Source of the DNA: an uncultured Gemmiger sp.
GTDB taxonomy: Bacteria; Bacillota; Clostridia; Oscillospirales; Ruminococcaceae
DNA: 10,177 nucleotides
Reading direction: 5' to 3'
NCBI GenBank assembly: GCA_944382805.1
Contig: CALWNS010000038.1
Span: 1-10,177 of the forward strand
The first letter of the stretch is position 1. Each line of letters opens with the position of its first letter. The notes beneath the pieces are model-generated. The model saw nothing but the letters and a program-made list of their open reading frames with translations. It was not told the origin of the DNA and did not search any database. The position numbers and the translations under genes were made by a program. Below, one piece after another: positions 1 to 4,765 of the stretch.

Positions 1-41
1 GGCCATGGCCCTCCGCTACGAACCACGGTTAGCGCGCAGGC
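1..41 (+). repeat. Hairpin-plus-tail repeat, copy A (cut by window edge)
   Basis: This stretch matches 261-301 with only two mismatches in 41 bases. It contains the right half of a GGCC/ATGGCC-type hairpin, then the tail CTACGAACCA and CGGTTAGCGCGCAGGC. Similarity continues more loosely to about base 67, through an AT-richer patch and CCGGGC, and matches up to about 328 in the other copy. The left part lies outside the window. It is intergenic and has no plausible coding content. Confidence 0.8.
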
Positions 42-77
42 CCATTATTTGCCCCGGGCGCAAAAATCACGCTGAAG

Positions 78-99
78 GGGCCGATGCTCGCATCGGCCC
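78..99. repeat. Short palindromic hairpin (REP-like)
   Basis: Perfect 10-bp arms GGGCCGATGC (78-87) and GCATCGGCCC (90-99) are separated by two bases. The same arms, in the opposite orientation, flank a longer folded insert at the right end of the window (10052-10136), so this is one member of a dispersed hairpin family. No ribosome site or gene is associated with it. Confidence 0.75.
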
Positions 100-105
100 G
101 CGGGG

Positions 106-160
106 CCTTGCCGCAACCGCCACGCCCCCGGAACGGTCAAGACCGTTCCCTACGAACCAA
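106..160 (+). repeat. Hairpin repeat unit with CTACGAACCA tail, unit 1
   Basis: The unit starts with CCTTGCCGCAACCGCC (106-121), continues through CCCGG and a perfect hairpin, GGAACGGTC (130-138), AA, GACCGTTCC (141-149), and ends in CTACGAACCA. The same leader and tail occur in the unit at 232-301, but the stem sequence there is entirely different and still perfectly palindromic. What is conserved is therefore the frame and the ability to fold, not the stem sequence. Confidence 0.75.
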
Positions 161-204
161 GGCAAACGCTCTACGGGATGGGGACGGGCGTGCAAATTGT
201 TTGT

Positions 205-231
205 AGGGGAGGGGCACGCCCCTCCCGCAAA
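205..231 (-). repeat. Hairpin repeat in reverse orientation
   Basis: Perfect 9-bp arms GGGAGGGGC (207-215) and GCCCCTCCC (218-226) have a two-base loop. Read on the minus strand, the hairpin is followed by CTACAAACAA, a variant of the CTACGAACCA tail of the neighbouring repeats, so this appears to be an inverted, more diverged member of the same family. Confidence 0.6.
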
Positions 232-301
232 CCTTGCCGCAACCGCCGCGCCGCCCGGAGGGCCATGGCCCTCCCCTACGAACCACGGTTACCGCGCAGG
301 C
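232..301 (+). repeat. Hairpin repeat unit with CTACGAACCA tail, unit 2
   Basis: Leader CCTTGCCGCAACCGCC (232-247) is followed by the 18-bp perfect palindrome GGAGGGCCATGGCCCTCC (257-274) and then CTACGAACCACGGTT. The part from 261 onward repeats the window's first 41 bases. Together with the other units it fills the gene-free stretch 1-329. I see no promoter or gene in this stretch. Confidence 0.8.
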
Positions 302-329
302 TAAATATTTTGCGCCGGGCATAAAAAAG

Positions 330-464
330 GCCCCCTTGTCAAAGGGGGCTGGCTGCGCTGCAAGGCGCAGACTGGGGGATTGCGTGGGGAAAGCTGCCGT
401 TGATCAACGACATACAACCTTTACGCAATCCCCCAGATCTACCGCCTTCCTTTAACAAGGGGGC
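330..464. mobile_element. MITE-like inverted-repeat element, full copy 1
   Basis: The terminal inverted repeats are GCCCCCTTGTCAAAGG (330-345) and CCTTTAACAAGGGGGC (449-464), differing at one base. The left end folds on itself (GCCCCCTT, GTCA, AAGGGGGC), as does the next segment (CTGCGC 353-358 with GCGCAG 365-370). A second, perfect 14-bp inverted pair, CTGGGGGATTGCGT (372-385) with ACGCAATCCCCCAG (423-436), encloses the core, which contains the 12-bp palindrome CGTTGATCAACG (398-409). The element has no coding capacity. It ends 18 bp from the stop codon of the minus-strand lipoprotein gene, so it would be read as the 3' end of that transcript and could help terminate it. A second full copy lies at 2955-3105 and a half copy at 2771-2820. 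No target-site duplication is evident. Confidence 0.75.
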
Positions 465-482
465 TTGGCTGCGCCGCGCGGC

Positions 483-1151
483 TTACGATCCCTCCGGCGC
501 CAGCTGGCACGCGGCGATCAGCAGGCCGTCGGAGCCTTCCTGGCCGTGGTAGGAAATAACGGCCTCGTAGTTGTTTTCCAGGTACACCTCCGCCGCTTCG
601 TCGGCGTGGTAGACCTCTTTTTCAACGCCGTTGACCATGGCGGTGGTGGGGGCCTGGTTTTCCCACTCGTAATGTTCGCGCAGGGCGGCCGTCCAGGCGT
701 CCTGCTGCTCCTGCGTCCAGGTCTCGGCCAGCGGCTGCGGGGTGTGCCAGTAAAAAGCCGCGTCCGGCACGGCCATCTCGTCGCTGATGTACACCCGGAA
801 CCCGCTGCTCAGCGCGTTCTGCACGGCCGGGGCATAGCTGTCGGCCGGCGCGCCCAGCGCTTTTTGCAGGGCCGCCAGCATGGTTTCGCGGTCCTGGGCC
901 TGCACCGTCGCCACCACGCCGGCCAGCCGCCCGCCGCTATACGTCAGGGTGATGCCCTGCACCGGGACGCCGAACAGCGCGCCGCTCTCGATCTGCACGG
1001 TGCCGTCCGCGCTCTCGGCGTCCGGGCTGGCTTGCAGCACGGCCTGCTGGGTGGTATCCCACGGGTACTCCGGCACCTGTACGTCCCTGCGCGCCGCCGC
1101 GCACCCGGCCAGCAGCAGCGCCGCCGCCAAAAGAACCGCCAACCGTTTCAT
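483..1151 (-). CDS. Putative lipoprotein of unknown function (222 aa)
   Basis: A 222-residue exported protein. Residues 1-16 form a type II signal peptide (MKR, a Leu/Ala-rich core, then LLAG) with the lipobox cysteine at Cys17, so the mature protein should be anchored on the outer face of the cytoplasmic membrane. I do not recognise the mature domain. About residues 45-100 alternate short hydrophobic strands with polar residues and then a helix (ETMLAALQKALGAP). The C-terminal half is acidic and aromatic (TWTQEQQDAW, YHADEAAEVYLENNYEAVISY). The start is supported by a purine-rich AAGGAAGGTGA ribosome site just upstream and by a strong promoter at 1215-1243. It stands alone, divergent from pflA, with a MITE-like element directly after its stop codon. 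It could be a substrate-binding or sensory lipoprotein, but nothing in the sequence decides this. Confidence 0.85.
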   Translation of the reverse strand: MKRLAVLLAAALLLAGCAAARRDVQVPEYPWDTTQQAVLQASPDAESADGTVQIESGALFGVPVQGITLTYSGGRLAGVVATVQAQDRETMLAALQKALGAPADSYAPAVQNALSSGFRVYISDEMAVPDAAFYWHTPQPLAETWTQEQQDAWTAALREHYEWENQAPTTAMVNGVEKEVYHADEAAEVYLENNYEAVISYHGQEGSDGLLIAACQLAPEGS

Positions 1152-1214
1152 GCGATCACCTTCCTTTTCTTTCTTTGCCGGTTTTGGGCGTGCCGCCCGA
1201 TCGTTTATGGTTCC

Positions 1215-1243
1215 ATCATAGGGCCGGGCCGGCCAAACGTCAA
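1215..1243 (-). promoter_or_regulatory. Sigma-A promoter for the lipoprotein gene
   Basis: On the minus strand, a -35 box TTGACG (1238-1243) and a -10 box TATGAT (1215-1220) are separated by exactly 17 bp. Transcription would start near 1208, giving a leader of about 57 nt before the ATG at 1151. Both boxes are one base from consensus, so this should be a strong constitutive promoter. Confidence 0.8.
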
Positions 1244-1289
1244 CCCCGCCGGGGCGCTCCCCCGGCTAAGATACGGCTAAAATTCCCCC

Positions 1290-1310
1290 GGCGGCGCGCC
1301 GTGCGCCGCC
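1290..1310 (+). other. GC hairpin in the pflA leader
   Basis: Arms GGCGGCGC (1290-1297) and GCGCCGCC (1303-1310) form an 8-bp stem with a 5-nt loop, ending 6 bp before the pflA ribosome site (AAAGGAGGT, 1317-1325). No T-run follows, so it is not a typical terminator. It might affect mRNA stability or ribosome access, or simply reflect GC-rich sequence. I found no convincing plus-strand promoter for pflA: TAAGAT (1267-1272) and TAAAAT (1278-1283) are possible -10 boxes without good -35 partners. Confidence 0.4.
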
Positions 1311-1330
1311 GTACCCAAAGGAGGTCCCCT

Positions 1331-2095
1331 ATGTCCACCCCCGCTTCCCCCGCCCCGCTGGGGTACGTCCATTCGGTCGAGACGTTCGGCCTGGTGGACG
1401 GGCCGGGCGTGCGCTACGTGCTGTTTTTGCAGGGCTGCCGGATGCGCTGCCGCTACTGCCACAACCCGGAGACCTGGGCCTTTACCCGGGAAAACGCCCA
1501 GACCCCGCAGCGCGCCTTTGCGGACGCCTACCGCTACCACAATTACTGGAAAAACAACGGCGGGCTGACCGTTTCGGGCGGCGAGCCGCTTTTGCAGATC
1601 GATTTTTTGTGCGAGCTGTTCCGCCTGGCCAAGCAAAAGGGCGTACACACCACGCTGGACACCTGCGGCCAGCCGTTCACCCGCGAGGAACCGTTTTATT
1701 CCAAATTCCGCGAACTGATGGACCATACCGACCTGGTCATGCTGGACATCAAGGAATGGGACAGCGAAAAACACAAGGCGCTGACCGGCCACCCGAACGG
1801 GAACATCCTGGAACTGGCGCGCTGGCTTTCGGACCACGGCAAGGATATGTGGATCCGCCACGTGCTGGTGCCCGGCCTGACCGACGACGAGGACGCCCTG
1901 CGCGCCACCCGGCAGTTTATCGAAAGCCTGAATACCGTGCGCCGGGTGGAGGTGCTGCCCTACCACACGCTGGGGCTGTTCAAGTGGGAGCGCCTGGGCA
2001 TCCCCTACACGCTGGACGGCGTGCCCACCCCCACGCCGGAGCAGGTGCGCCGGGCCGAGGAACTGCTGGGCATTGCGCCGGAGGCGGGGGAATAA
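1331..2095 (+). CDS. pflA: Pyruvate formate-lyase activating enzyme (radical SAM)
   Basis: A 254-residue cytoplasmic radical SAM enzyme that installs the glycyl radical on pyruvate formate-lyase (EC 1.97.1.4), using S-adenosylmethionine and a [4Fe-4S] cluster. The cluster ligands are in the CX3CX2C motif at Cys36, Cys40 and Cys43, preceded by DGPGVRYVLFLQGC. The SAM-binding GGEP is at 83-86. The DLVMLDIK and WIRHVLVPGLTDDE stretches further on are typical of PflA. Its length fits the short PflA type without the extra ferredoxin-like insert found in several other glycyl-radical activases. The ATG at 1331 is chosen because AAAGGAGGT lies 5 nt upstream; the reading frame stays open further upstream but without a ribosome site. 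The usual partner pflB is absent here: upstream is a divergent lipoprotein gene and downstream a Nudix gene with its own promoter. Either pflB lies elsewhere or this activase serves another glycyl-radical enzyme; similarity favours PFL. Confidence 0.92.
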   Translation: MSTPASPAPLGYVHSVETFGLVDGPGVRYVLFLQGCRMRCRYCHNPETWAFTRENAQTPQRAFADAYRYHNYWKNNGGLTVSGGEPLLQIDFLCELFRLAKQKGVHTTLDTCGQPFTREEPFYSKFRELMDHTDLVMLDIKEWDSEKHKALTGHPNGNILELARWLSDHGKDMWIRHVLVPGLTDDEDALRATRQFIESLNTVRRVEVLPYHTLGLFKWERLGIPYTLDGVPTPTPEQVRRAEELLGIAPEAGE

Positions 2096-2098
2096 GCC

Positions 2099-2127
2099 TT
2101 GACGCGCCGCGCGCGGCGGGGTACAAT
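2099..2127 (+). promoter_or_regulatory. Sigma-A promoter for the Nudix gene, with palindromic spacer
   Basis: A -35 box TTGACG (2099-2104) and -10 box TACAAT (2122-2127) are separated by 17 bp, starting only 3 bp after the pflA stop codon. Positions 2105-2118 of the spacer form a perfect 14-bp palindrome, CGCCGCGCGCGGCG. The Nudix gene can therefore be transcribed independently of pflA. Confidence 0.75.
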
Positions 2128-2168
2128 CAAAAGCAGGGAACGCCAACACTGGGACCGGAGGGAAAACT

Positions 2169-2705
2169 ATGCCGCATACCGAAACTACGCTGACCAGCAA
2201 GGAGATTTTTAACGGGCACGTCATCCGCGTGACCTACGACACGGTGCGCCTGGAAAACGGCGACACCAGCTTCCGCGAGGTGGTACACCACCACGGCGGG
2301 GCCTGCGTGCTGGCCGTCACGCCGCAGGACACCGTGTTTATGGTGCGCCAGTACCGCTACGCCCTGGGCGAAGAGCTGTGGGAGCTGCCCGCCGGCAAGC
2401 TGGAGGCGGGCGAGGACCCGTTCGAAGCCGCCAAGCGCGAACTGGCCGAGGAATGCGGCGTGACCGCCGGGCAGTACACCGACCTGGGCGTGATCTACCC
2501 CACCGTGGGCTACGACAGCGAAAAGATCTATATGTGGGCCGCCACCGACCTGCAGCGCACCGGCCAGCACCTGGACCCGGACGAATTTTTGGACGTGGTG
2601 GAAATGCCGTTCGACACCGTGCTGGACATGGTGCTGCGCGGCGAGATCAAGGACAGCAAAACGGTGGCCGCCGTTTTGAAGTTCGCCCTGCTGCGCCGCC
2701 GGTAA
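2169..2705 (+). CDS. Nudix hydrolase, ADP-ribose pyrophosphatase type
   Basis: A 178-residue cytoplasmic Nudix enzyme, most like the ADP-ribose pyrophosphatase group (NudF-type), which cleaves ADP-ribose to AMP and ribose 5-phosphate and limits free ADP-ribose from NAD turnover. The Nudix box GX5EX7REUXEEXGU is complete at residues 76-98, with Gly76, Glu82, Arg90, Glu91, Glu94, Glu95 and Gly97. The catalytic Mg2+-binding REXXEE core is intact. The VRQYRYALGEELWELPAGKLE run before it is characteristic of this group, and the early residues (TSKEIFNGHVIRVTYDTVRLENG) form the usual dimerising N-terminal strands. Start: GGAGGG lies 6 nt before ATG 2169. It has its own promoter (2099-2127) and a terminator (2730-2762), so it is probably a single-gene unit. 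The exact substrate (ADP-ribose or another nucleoside diphosphate derivative) cannot be fixed from sequence alone. Confidence 0.9.
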   Translation: MPHTETTLTSKEIFNGHVIRVTYDTVRLENGDTSFREVVHHHGGACVLAVTPQDTVFMVRQYRYALGEELWELPAGKLEAGEDPFEAAKRELAEECGVTAGQYTDLGVIYPTVGYDSEKIYMWAATDLQRTGQHLDPDEFLDVVEMPFDTVLDMVLRGEIKDSKTVAAVLKFALLRRR

Positions 2706-2729
2706 GCCACGGCGCAGCAAACAATACAA

Positions 2730-2762
2730 AACCGCCCGGCGCAGCCCCTGCGCCGGGCGGTT
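2730..2762 (+). terminator. Intrinsic-type terminator after the Nudix gene
   Basis: A perfect 14-bp stem, AACCGCCCGGCGCA (2730-2743) with TGCGCCGGGCGGTT (2749-2762), has a 5-nt loop and lies 24 bp after the stop codon. It is followed by CCTTAT, a weak T-tract. It lies between convergent transcripts and could work in both directions, since an AAA run on the other side gives T's on the minus strand. Confidence 0.75.
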
Positions 2763-2770
2763 CCTTATAG

Positions 2771-2820
2771 GCCCCCTTGTCAAAGGGGGCTGGCTGCGCC
2801 GTAAGGCGCAGACTGGGGGG
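2771..2820 (+). repeat. MITE-like element, left half only
   Basis: The end hairpin GCCCCCTT, GTCA, AAGGGGGC (2771-2790) and the second hairpin CTGCGCC (2794-2800), GTAA, GGCGCAG (2805-2811), then ACTGGGGG, are nearly identical to the left part of the copy at 330-464. After about 2819, where full copies continue ATTGCGT, the sequence switches to an unrelated folded segment, and no matching right end follows. This is a truncated or interrupted copy. Confidence 0.75.
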
Positions 2821-2942
2821 TAGCCCGCCTGAGCGGCTATGCCGCGAGATCGCGCGCCAGCGCGATGCGGGCTAGCGACGCGCAGCGTTGTTTCCTTAAT
2901 GACCGCCCGCGAACGCGGGCAATGGGCAAGGGAGAAACGCTG
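2821..2942. other. Highly folded non-coding segment with three-way-junction geometry
   Basis: Bases 2821-2874 fold as a perfect three-way junction. The outer stem is TAGCCCGC (2821-2828) with GCGGGCTA (2867-2874). Inside are hairpin GCGGC/TAT/GCCGC (2833-2845) and hairpin ATCGCGC/GCCA/GCGCGAT (2849-2866), which abuts the outer stem directly. Bases 2883-2942 make a second structure: CAGCGTT (2883-2889) with AACGCTG (2936-2942), enclosing GCCCGC/GAAC/GCGGGC (2905-2920). It is not a tRNA and I do not recognise a known RNA family. It lies between a half and a full MITE-like element, so it may be the core of another repeat or a structured RNA at the 3' ends of two convergent transcripts. A short open frame through this stretch has no ribosome site and is not called a gene. 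Confidence 0.5.
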
Positions 2943-2954
2943 CCTTCCCCTTAG

Positions 2955-3105
2955 GCCCCCTTGTCAAAGGGGGCTGTCTGCGGCCAAAGGCCGCAGACTG
3001 GGGGATTGCGTTTGGGTTATATGCCGGTTATAAACGGCATTTTACGATAGCGCAATCCCTCCGTCACGGCCTGCGGCCGTGCCACCTCCCTTTGACAAGG
3101 GAGGC
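2955..3105. mobile_element. MITE-like inverted-repeat element, full copy 2
   Basis: The left end GCCCCCTT/GTCA/AAGGGGGC (2955-2974) is followed by hairpin GTCTGCGGCC/AAA/GGCCGCAGAC (2976-2998). The right end, CCTCCCTT/TGAC/AAGGGAGG then C (3085-3105), is a sequence-diverged but still perfectly folding version of the left end. GGGATTGCG (3002-3010) pairs with CGCAATCCC (3051-3059) around a core hairpin ATGCCG (3021-3026)/CGGCAT (3035-3040), and CACGGC/GCCGTG (3065-3081) adds another arm. The core is unrelated to that of the copy at 330-464. It ends 15 bp from the stop codon of the aldo/keto reductase, so it forms the tail of that minus-strand transcript. Confidence 0.75.
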
Positions 3106-3120
3106 AAAGAGCGCGGCGGC

Positions 3121-4245
3121 TTACCCTTCAAAATACTGCGCCACGTCCTTGAGGTGCCGGGGGATGGGCAGGTGCTGGGGGCAGACGTGCTCGCACTGCC
3201 GGCAGGCGATGCAGTCCGACGCTTTGCCGAACTCGCGGGCCAGGGCGGCGTAGCTTTGGGTCTGCGGGGCTTTGTCGTCCGCCTGCAGCGCGGCGTTATA
3301 CAGCGCAAAATACTTGGGGATGGCAATGTGCTTGGGGCAGCCATCGGTGCAGTAGGAGCAGCCCGTGCAGGGGATGGCGATGCCGCCCCGGATGGCCGCC
3401 GCCGCGCGGCGCACAAGGGCCTGTTCGGCTTCGCTGAGCGGCTCCAGCGCCGCCATGTAGCTCATGTTGTCCTGCATCTGGGCCAGGTCGCTCATGCCGC
3501 TGAGCACCACCATGACGTTGTCCAGGCTGGCGGCAAAGCGGATGGCCCAGGAGGGCGCCGAAAGCTCCGGCCGGGCCTGCTTGAACATGGCTTCGACCCC
3601 GGCGGGCACCTTGGCCAGCGTGCCGCCCTTGACCGGCTCCATCACGATGACCGGCTTGCCGTGGCGCACGGCGGTCTGGTAGCATTTGCCGCTCTGCACG
3701 GTCTCGCTGTCCCAGTCCAGGTAGTTCAGCTGCAGCTGCACGAACTCTACCTCCGGGTGGTCGGTCAGCACGCGATCCAGCAGCTCGGCGTTATCGTGGA
3801 ACGAAAACCCCATGTGCCGCACCAGGCCCGCGGCCTTTTTTTCGGCCAGCCATTCAAAGCATTCCAGCTCCTGGTAGACCTTGTAGTGCTCGGCGTTTAC
3901 ATCGTGGATGAGGTAATAGTCAAAGTAGCCCGCGCCGGTCTTGCGCAGCTGTTCGTTAAAAATTTTGTCGCGGTCCGCCCTGGTCTTGATGTAGGCGGAG
4001 TGCAGCTTGTCGGCCAGGGTATAGCTTTCGCGCGGGTAGCGGTCCACCAGCGCCTGCTTGGCGGCGCATTCGCTGTGGAAGCCGCAGTACATCCAGGCCG
4101 TGTCGAAATAGGTAAAGCCGCCGGCCAAAAAGGCGTCCACCATCCGCTTCATCTCCTCGATGTCGATGCTGGTCTCGACATTGGGGTCGGTCAGCGGCAG
4201 ACGCATCAGGCCGAAGCCGAGTTTTTTCGCAGGTTTGAAGCCCAT
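3121..4245 (-). CDS. Aldo/keto reductase with C-terminal two-cluster ferredoxin domain
   Basis: A 374-residue cytoplasmic oxidoreductase: an aldo/keto reductase barrel (about 1-285) fused to a 2x[4Fe-4S] ferredoxin-like tail. The complete catalytic tetrad is visible as Asp48, Tyr53, Lys80 and His114 (FDTAWMY, ADKL, YYLIHD). The tail carries CTGCSYCTDGCP (Cys293, 296, 299, 303) and CIACRQCEHVCP (Cys345, 348, 351, 355), enough for two clusters. This architecture is common in anaerobes (the COG1453-like 'predicted oxidoreductase' group); its substrates are mostly unknown, and electrons probably pass between NAD(P)H and a ferredoxin partner. Start: ATG 4245 has GAGAGGG 7 nt upstream; the frame stays open further upstream, but that overlaps the acylphosphatase gene and looks non-coding. 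It follows acyP by 29 nt and is the last gene of the copA string, ending just before a MITE-like element. Confidence 0.9.
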   Translation of the reverse strand: MGFKPAKKLGFGLMRLPLTDPNVETSIDIEEMKRMVDAFLAGGFTYFDTAWMYCGFHSECAAKQALVDRYPRESYTLADKLHSAYIKTRADRDKIFNEQLRKTGAGYFDYYLIHDVNAEHYKVYQELECFEWLAEKKAAGLVRHMGFSFHDNAELLDRVLTDHPEVEFVQLQLNYLDWDSETVQSGKCYQTAVRHGKPVIVMEPVKGGTLAKVPAGVEAMFKQARPELSAPSWAIRFAASLDNVMVVLSGMSDLAQMQDNMSYMAALEPLSEAEQALVRRAAAAIRGGIAIPCTGCSYCTDGCPKHIAIPKYFALYNAALQADDKAPQTQSYAALAREFGKASDCIACRQCEHVCPQHLPIPRHLKDVAQYFEG

Positions 4246-4274
4246 CGTTTTTCCCTCTCTCTGTCTCAAACGTC

Positions 4275-4556
4275 TCAATCGCCGCGCACGCGGAAGCCGC
4301 GCTCGTCCAAAACGGCGGGCACGGTATGGCACGTCATGCCCTCGATCTCGATCCACCGGCTGGCGCCGGTCAGGGTGGGCACCAGGCGGTCCAGCGCGGC
4401 GGGGTCGCCCTGGGCCTCCAGCTCCACGCTGCCGTCCCGGTTGTTCTCCACCCAGCCGGTCAGGCCCAGGGCCTGCGCGGCCCAGCGCGCGCGGTAGCGG
4501 AAGCCCACGCCCTGCACCTGGCCGGTAAAACGCCAGTGCCGCCGTTCGGGGCTCAT
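4275..4556 (-). CDS. acyP: Acylphosphatase
   Basis: A 93-residue cytosolic acylphosphatase (EC 3.6.1.7), which hydrolyses carboxyl-phosphate bonds. It has the family's usual length. The phosphate-binding loop and catalytic arginine are in VQGVGFR (residues 14-20, Arg20), and the water-positioning asparagine is Asn38 in GWVENNRDG (34-42). The remainder keeps the expected ferredoxin-like alpha/beta pattern. Its ATG (4554-4556) overlaps the copA stop codon as ATGA, and there is no good Shine-Dalgarno sequence in front, so it is probably translated by ribosomes finishing copA. Acylphosphatases are known biochemically to hydrolyse the aspartyl-phosphate intermediate of P-type ATPases such as the Na,K- and Ca-pumps. 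The overlap therefore hints, as inference only, at modulation of the CopA cycle. General metabolite repair (acetyl phosphate, 1,3-bisphosphoglycerate) is the alternative. Confidence 0.92.
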   Translation of the reverse strand: MSPERRHWRFTGQVQGVGFRYRARWAAQALGLTGWVENNRDGSVELEAQGDPAALDRLVPTLTGASRWIEIEGMTCHTVPAVLDERGFRVRGD

Positions 4557-4765
4557 GCTTCGATGCCGGTCACGGTGTAGTCCCTGGCCTGCACGGCGGC
4601 GGCCAGGGCGGCGTCCTCCACCGGGGCGCTCAGCGTGACGACGGCGGTGCCGGCTTCGTGGCTGACGGCGGCGCTCTGCACGCCGTCCAGCGCCTCCAGC
4701 GCCTTTTTGACGGTGGCTTCGCAGTGGGCGCACATCATGCCTTCAATGTGGATCGTCTTTGTCAT
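4553..4765 (-). CDS. Possible internally initiated CopZ-like copper chaperone (in frame within copA)
   Basis: Met795 of CopA (ATG 4763-4765) is preceded at an 8-nt distance by a near-ideal ribosome site AAAGGAG (4774-4780). Translation from here would give a 70-residue protein, the normal size of free CopZ. It starts MTKTIHIEGMMCAHC, so the fold begins exactly where a separate chaperone would begin, with metal ligands at residues 12 and 15. The preceding linker is low in complexity, as expected if a copZ gene with its own ribosome site had been fused to copA by loss of a stop codon. Free CopZ would carry Cu(I) to the pump. Whether the internal start is used, or is only a remnant, cannot be told from sequence. 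Confidence 0.5.
   Translation of the reverse strand: MTKTIHIEGMMCAHCEATVKKALEALDGVQSAAVSHEAGTAVVTLSAPVEDAALAAAVQARDYTVTGIEA

Noticed and set aside
5..455. Short open frames across the left repeat cluster
   Set aside because: They translate hairpin repeats and the MITE-like end; there is no ribosome site, and similar frames arise wherever these repeats occur.
1..464. CRISPR array
   Set aside because: The repeats are few, irregularly spaced, partly inverted, and differ in their stems, with no spacer-like units or cas genes.
1290..1310. Transcription attenuator or riboswitch for pflA
   Set aside because: There is a single hairpin with no T-run and no recognisable aptamer; the leader is too short to argue for more.
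1175..1330. N-terminal extension of PflA and of other genes to upstream ATGs
   Set aside because: The extension is Arg/Pro-rich and not family-like, while ATG 1331 has a perfect AAAGGAGGT. The same reasoning trimmed the aldo/keto reductase, gluQ, acylphosphatase and aminopeptidase starts.
2821..2874. tRNA or tRNA-like gene
   Set aside because: The segment is only 54 nt with three stems. There is no anticodon arm, T-loop GTTCRA or acceptor/CCA geometry.
2839..3033. A 64-codon frame through the folded segment and second MITE-like element
   Set aside because: It is made of repeat sequence, lacks a Shine-Dalgarno site, and its C-terminal half is just the element's left end translated.
3079..4497. 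A 472-codon plus-strand frame opposite the aldo/keto reductase and acylphosphatase
   Set aside because: Composition is that of an antisense shadow, with no recognisable motif. The opposite strand encodes two well-defined families.
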